NCBI GenBank assembly: GCA_016208845.1 | Contig: JACQXH010000147.1 | Span: forward strand, 1 to 8,080 | Length of the DNA stretch: 8,080 nucleotides | From: Nitrospirota bacterium | GTDB lineage: Bacteria > Nitrospirota > Thermodesulfovibrionia > UBA6902 > BMS3Bbin08 | Direction of reading: 5' to 3' | Shown here: positions 5,299-8,080 of the stretch, in pieces | How positions within the stretch are numbered: position 1 is the first letter of the stretch | Layout of the letters: each line of letters starts with the position of its first letter | Made by a program: the position numbers and the translations under genes | The notes under the pieces: generated by a model | Told to the model about the DNA's origin: nothing | Databases searched by the model: none | Seen by the model: the letters and a program-made list of their open reading frames with translations, nothing else

Positions 5299-6297
5299 AT
5301 GCTAACTTACTTAATTAAACGCCTTCTCGAAATGATTCCGACCCTGTTCGGGATCACGCTGATATCATTTTTTATCATCCAGCTTGCGCCGGGCAAACCG
5401 ACGGATGTTATGTCGGAAATGAACCCGAAGATAACGCCTGAGGCGCGGGAAAGGCTTGAGAAATTATACCATCTTGATAAACCGATAATAGTACAGTACG
5501 GGCTTTGGCTTAAGAGGGTCGTCAAATTAGACTTCGGTGAATCTTTTTCATCTGACAGGCGGCCTGTCATTCAGAAGATATGGGATACTAAACAGCCTCT
5601 TATAGACAGATGTCTGTTTATCACATTCCTGATTAATATTCTATCGATGTTTTTAATCTTCCTTATTGCTATACCCATCGGTATATCGTCGGCAACACAT
5701 CCATATTCAATATTCGACAAGGTCGCGACTACATCGGTTTTTATAGGATTTGCGATCCCGGGTTTCTGGCTTGCGCTTTTATTGATGATGCTATTTGGTA
5801 TTTATCTTGACTGGCTGCCTATTTCAGGGTTTAAGTCCATTTATTATGATTCACTGACATTTACTGGAAAGATATTGGACAGGACTCAACATCTTATACT
5901 ACCTCTGTTCATATCATCTTTTGGCGGGCTTGCCGGGATTTCACGATATATGAGGAGCGGTATGCTCGAGGTCATAAGGCAGGATTTCATTACTACAGCG
6001 AGGGCTAAGGGTCTTTCTGAAAAAAAGGTGATTTATAAACATGCCTTCAGAAATGCGTTATTGCCTATTATTACCCTGATCGGGCTTTCTGTGCCGGGCC
6101 TCGTCGGGGGCAGTGTTATTTTTGAGCAGGTTTTCGGGATTCCCGGGATGGGGCAGCTTTTCTATAAAAGCGTAATGTCCAGAGATTATCCATTGGTCAT
6201 GGCTATCCTGACTTTAGGAGGAGGTTTGACCCTGATAGGGAATCTTATTGCTGATATCGGTTATATGATCGCTGATCCGAGGATAAGGGCAAAATGA
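5299..6297 (+). CDS. Peptide ABC transporter permease, DppB/OppB family
   Basis: An inner-membrane permease of 332 residues, close to the usual length for DppB-type subunits. It pairs with the second permease to form the translocation channel for the peptide delivered by the upstream binding protein. The start MLTYLIKRLLEMIPTLFGIT is typical of the family, and membrane segments fall at about 12-30, 107-130, 145-168, 197-215, 255-277 and 299-322. The EAA loop that docks to the ATPase is DFITTARAKGLSEKKVIYKH (229-248) continuing to RNALLP (251-256). The C-terminal FGIPGMGQLFYKSVMSRDYP (279-298) and the DPRIR ending are family marks. ATG 5299 follows the repeat tail by six bases and has no Shine-Dalgarno, so translation may rely on coupling or another signal. 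The repeat probably replaced the original intergenic sequence. Confidence 0.95.
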   Translation: MLTYLIKRLLEMIPTLFGITLISFFIIQLAPGKPTDVMSEMNPKITPEARERLEKLYHLDKPIIVQYGLWLKRVVKLDFGESFSSDRRPVIQKIWDTKQPLIDRCLFITFLINILSMFLIFLIAIPIGISSATHPYSIFDKVATTSVFIGFAIPGFWLALLLMMLFGIYLDWLPISGFKSIYYDSLTFTGKILDRTQHLILPLFISSFGGLAGISRYMRSGMLEVIRQDFITTARAKGLSEKKVIYKHAFRNALLPIITLIGLSVPGLVGGSVIFEQVFGIPGMGQLFYKSVMSRDYPLVMAILTLGGGLTLIGNLIADIGYMIADPRIRAK

Positions 6298-6300
6298 AAA

Positions 6301-6380
6301 GGGGACAAAGGCACAGAGGCACAGAGGCACAAAGTTGTTTCTTCCTTTGTGCCTTTGCCCCTTTGCCACTTTGTGCCTGA
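6301..6380 (+). repeat. Palindromic GGCACAAAG repeat between the permease genes, no gene inside
   Basis: The left arm (6301-6334) contains tandem 8-base units of the form AGGCACAG and ends in GGCACAAAG (6326-6334). After a 10-base loop the right arm begins CTTTGTGCC (6345-6353) and continues with related TTTGCC units to ACTTTGTGCCTGA (6368-6380). The arms can fold into a long imperfect hairpin. The final 13 bases equal those of the S23 cassette at 5280-5292. It fills nearly all of the gap between the two permeases. Confidence 0.8.
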
Positions 6381-6385
6381 AAAAT

Positions 6386-7288
6386 ATGAAACTATTCTGG
6401 CATAGGTTTAAAAGAAACAAGCTCGCGGTCATTGGCGGGATTATGGTGCTGACTCTATTTGTTATCGCGGCGCTTGCGCCAGTTATTGCTCCTTATGATC
6501 CAAAAGTGATCGACAGGAACCAGATACTTGAACCCCCGAGTTCAAAACATTTCTTGGGCACTGATGATTTGGGCAGAGATGTATTGTCCCGTATGATATA
6601 TGGCAGCAAGATTTCCCTTGCTGTTGGATTTGTTGCCATAGGACTCGCGACTATAATCGGCATTATAGTCGGTGCTCTTTCAGGGTATTATGGAGGATGG
6701 GTAGACAGGGGCATAATGAGATTTATAGATATCATGCTTTCCATTCCGACATTCTTTCTTATTCTTGCGGTAATAGCGTTTATCGACCCTAATTTCTGGT
6801 ATAGCATTTTACCGCGCTGGCTCTCGTTTATGCTTGAGAAAATAATCATGGATCCGAATATTTTAAACATCATGATAGTTATAGGATTGACATCGTGGAT
6901 GGGGGTTGCAAGACTTGTCAGGGCAGAGTTTCTTTCATTAAAGGAAAGAGAATTTGTTCTTGCGGCGAGGGCGCTGGGAGCAAGCGATTTGCAAATAATT
7001 TTCCGGCATATTTTAATGAACAGCATGTCCCCGGTATATGTCTCGGCTGTTTTAGGTATTGCAGGAGCAATACTTGTGGAATCAGCCCTGAGTTTTCTTG
7101 GTCTTGGGGTTCAACCGCCAACTCCAAGCTGGGGGAATATCCTTGCGCTTGGCAAGGCAAACATTGAGATAGCATGGTGGCTCTCGGTATTCCCGGGTCT
7201 TGCCATACTCATAACAGTGTTGGTTTATAATCTGGTAGGCGAAGGGTTAAGAGACGCGATTGATCCAAGGTTATGGGGAGGGAGATAA
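6386..7288 (+). CDS. Peptide ABC transporter permease, DppC/OppC family
   Basis: A second inner-membrane permease of 300 residues, normal for DppC, partner of the DppB-like protein upstream. A first membrane segment (about 12-34) is followed by the OppC N-terminal signature HFLGTDDLGRDVLSRMIYGS (55-74), which is family-specific. Further segments lie at about 78-100, 113-133, 160-180, 218-240 and 266-286. The EAA loop is EFVLAARALGASDLQIIFRH (189-208). The conserved ESALSFLGLGVQPPTPSWG (232-250) and GLRDAIDPR (287-295) close the protein. I chose ATG 6386. An in-frame ATG at 6335 would add 17 residues (MFLPLCLC...) that are just translated repeat and not part of the family. No Shine-Dalgarno is visible. 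No ATPase (DppD/DppF) gene follows, so the energy subunits must be encoded elsewhere. Confidence 0.95.
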   Translation: MKLFWHRFKRNKLAVIGGIMVLTLFVIAALAPVIAPYDPKVIDRNQILEPPSSKHFLGTDDLGRDVLSRMIYGSKISLAVGFVAIGLATIIGIIVGALSGYYGGWVDRGIMRFIDIMLSIPTFFLILAVIAFIDPNFWYSILPRWLSFMLEKIIMDPNILNIMIVIGLTSWMGVARLVRAEFLSLKEREFVLAARALGASDLQIIFRHILMNSMSPVYVSAVLGIAGAILVESALSFLGLGVQPPTPSWGNILALGKANIEIAWWLSVFPGLAILITVLVYNLVGEGLRDAIDPRLWGGR

Positions 7289-7352
7289 CAAGTCAAAAAA
7301 ATGGTAGAATTGATAGTAACAACACAGGTGGATAGTCTATAGGTATTTAGTC

Positions 7353-7379
7353 GTTTAGCTGACAGACTACAGTCTAAAC
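7353..7379 (+). promoter_or_regulatory. Small hairpin between permease 2 and the HAMP gene
   Basis: GTTTAG-CTG (7353-7361) can pair with CAG-T-CTAAAC (7370-7379) across an 8-base loop, with one bulged T. No T-tract follows, so it is not an intrinsic terminator. It may be a leader structure. Upstream, TGGTAGAAT (7302-7310) resembles an extended -10 element without a clear -35. Confidence 0.25.
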
Positions 7380-7420
7380 AACCTGAGTAGTTGCGGCAAA
7401 TAAACAGCGAGGCTAAGTCT

Positions 7421-7945
7421 ATGGAGAAAAAAAGTTTACGCCAGAAACACTTTGCCCTTAAGGAGCTAAGGTATTCAATTGCCCATATGGTCCTCTGGGC
7501 GCTTCTTTCCGTGGCTTTTTTTACTTATATGGCTGTAATGGTCGGCGAGAAAGTTGAACGCGATGCCTTTTATTTTGTTATCGTGTTCATCGGCTATGCG
7601 ATCATTGTATTTTCCCTGACTTGGCTTTTTACTCACCGCTTTTTAGGGCCTTTTGAGAGATTAAAAATAGAGTTGAAGCTCATTCTTGCGGGTGATTACA
7701 GCAGGAGATTATCCGTCAGGGGCCGTGATGATATGTATATAAGGTCTTTTATCTCAGAGGTCGATAAGGTGATCGACAGGCTTGAGAAGATGCGCCGCTC
7801 CCGTGAGGAACTTATATCTCATGTAAGCCCCGAGCTTTTACAGATGAAGACCCTGCTCGAAAAAAAGGATATCCCCATTGATCCATTGAAAGAGGCATTT
7901 GCGAGGTTAAACGAAAAATTCGAAGGCTTTTTGAAGAAGCATTAG
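7421..7945 (+). CDS. Small membrane protein with two TM helices and a HAMP domain, no output domain
   Basis: A protein of 174 residues. Two membrane helices (about 20-41 and 51-71) are joined by a loop of only about ten residues, so there is almost no periplasmic sensor. A HAMP-like segment (about 72-123) follows, with the conserved proline (Pro77), Gly91-Asp92 and the acidic pair Asp103-Asp104 at the start of the second helix. The tail (124-174) is charged, likely coiled-coil, and contains no kinase, cyclase or methyl-accepting domain. HAMP domains normally relay signals to such an output domain, so this one may act as a scaffold or pair with another protein (inference). The start ATG 7421 has GAGG eight bases upstream. 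An in-frame TTG at 7391 is less likely. The gap of about 130 bases after the permease makes operon membership uncertain. Confidence 0.75.
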   Translation: MEKKSLRQKHFALKELRYSIAHMVLWALLSVAFFTYMAVMVGEKVERDAFYFVIVFIGYAIIVFSLTWLFTHRFLGPFERLKIELKLILAGDYSRRLSVRGRDDMYIRSFISEVDKVIDRLEKMRRSREELISHVSPELLQMKTLLEKKDIPIDPLKEAFARLNEKFEGFLKKH

Positions 7946-7952
7946 GAATTAA

Positions 7953-8034
7953 CCACAGAGTACACAGAGGAAGACATTAATTGTAAAAAAAGAAAGGTTC
8001 ATTCTTATTGCTTTTCTCTGTGTACTCCTTTGTG
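7953..8034. repeat. Long inverted repeat of CACAGAG type after the HAMP gene
   Basis: GAGTACACAGAG (7958-7969) is perfectly complementary to CTCTGTGTACTC (8016-8027), with a 46-base AT-rich loop that has no coding potential. The flanks extend the similarity imperfectly (CCACA at 7953-7957; CTTTGTG at 8028-8034). The words CACAGAG and CTTTGTG link it to the GGCACAGAG repeats in the transporter operon. There is no T-rich tail typical of a terminator. Confidence 0.7.
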
Positions 8035-8080
8035 CAGCAAAGATTCATAATTACATAAGAGACTTAGCTTATGAGAACAC

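Noticed and set aside
6301..6380. CRISPR array or direct-repeat cluster
   Set aside because: The units are 8 bases with no spacers of constant length, and the two halves are inverted. This is a palindromic repeat, not a CRISPR array.
6335..6385. Extended start of the DppC-like permease at ATG 6335
   Set aside because: The added 17 residues are translated from the palindromic repeat, and the family start MKLFWHRFKRNK lies at 6386.
7391..7420. TTG start at 7391 for the HAMP protein
   Set aside because: ATG 7421 has GAGG at a suitable distance and begins a typical charged N-terminus. The TTG has no ribosome site.
8071..8080. Possible next gene starting at ATG 8071
   Set aside because: Only three codons are visible and no ribosome site precedes it. 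Its position just after a repeat is suggestive but does not support a feature.

Overview
The window looks like part of the chromosome of a Gram-negative (two-membrane) bacterium of moderate-to-low GC. The evidence is a class III type IV prepilin, a periplasmic solute-binding protein with a cleavable signal peptide and no lipobox, and a HAMP membrane protein. The intergenic repeats built from ATCTGTG, GGCACAAAG and CACAGAG words, and an S23-family four-helix-bundle gene, recall Nitrospirota, delta-type proteobacteria and uncultured environmental lineages. That placement is impressionistic, because no taxonomic marker gene is present.

Left, minus strand (1-2865): reading in the direction of transcription there is a second, broken copy of a type IV pilin (2865-2341), an intact pilin (2030-1494) with its own promoter and a strong ribosome site, a strong hairpin terminator (1477-1434), and then the start of a large polytopic membrane protein resembling GT-C glycosyltransferases (1428 to beyond position 1). 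The broken pilin differs from an intact frame by one nonsense codon. The two pilin copies are about 99% identical at DNA level in a central 80-base block but only about 72% identical over the region coding for the highly conserved N-terminal helix, which suggests local gene conversion. Both pilins carry an EF-hand/dockerin-like calcium loop.

Middle and right, plus strand (3194-7288): a dipeptide/oligopeptide-type ABC importer, made of a family 5 binding protein, a DppB-like permease and a DppC-like permease, with no ATPase gene in the window. The binding-protein promoter lies so close to its ATG, with no Shine-Dalgarno, that the mRNA may be leaderless. The operon has been invaded twice by repeats built from GGCACAAAG and its complement. 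Between binding protein and first permease, the inverted repeats enclose a four-helix-bundle S23/IVP-family gene. Between the two permeases, a related palindromic repeat has no gene inside. Both repeats end in the same 13 bases just before the next permease start codon.

Right end (7289-8080): a small two-helix membrane protein with a HAMP domain and no output domain, followed by another long inverted repeat (GAGTACACAGAG / CTCTGTGTACTC). The most promising possible new system is the repeat-flanked S23 cassette with its apparent gene-less relative in the same operon. The next is the pilin pair, with a nonsense-silenced copy and a mosaic divergence pattern.
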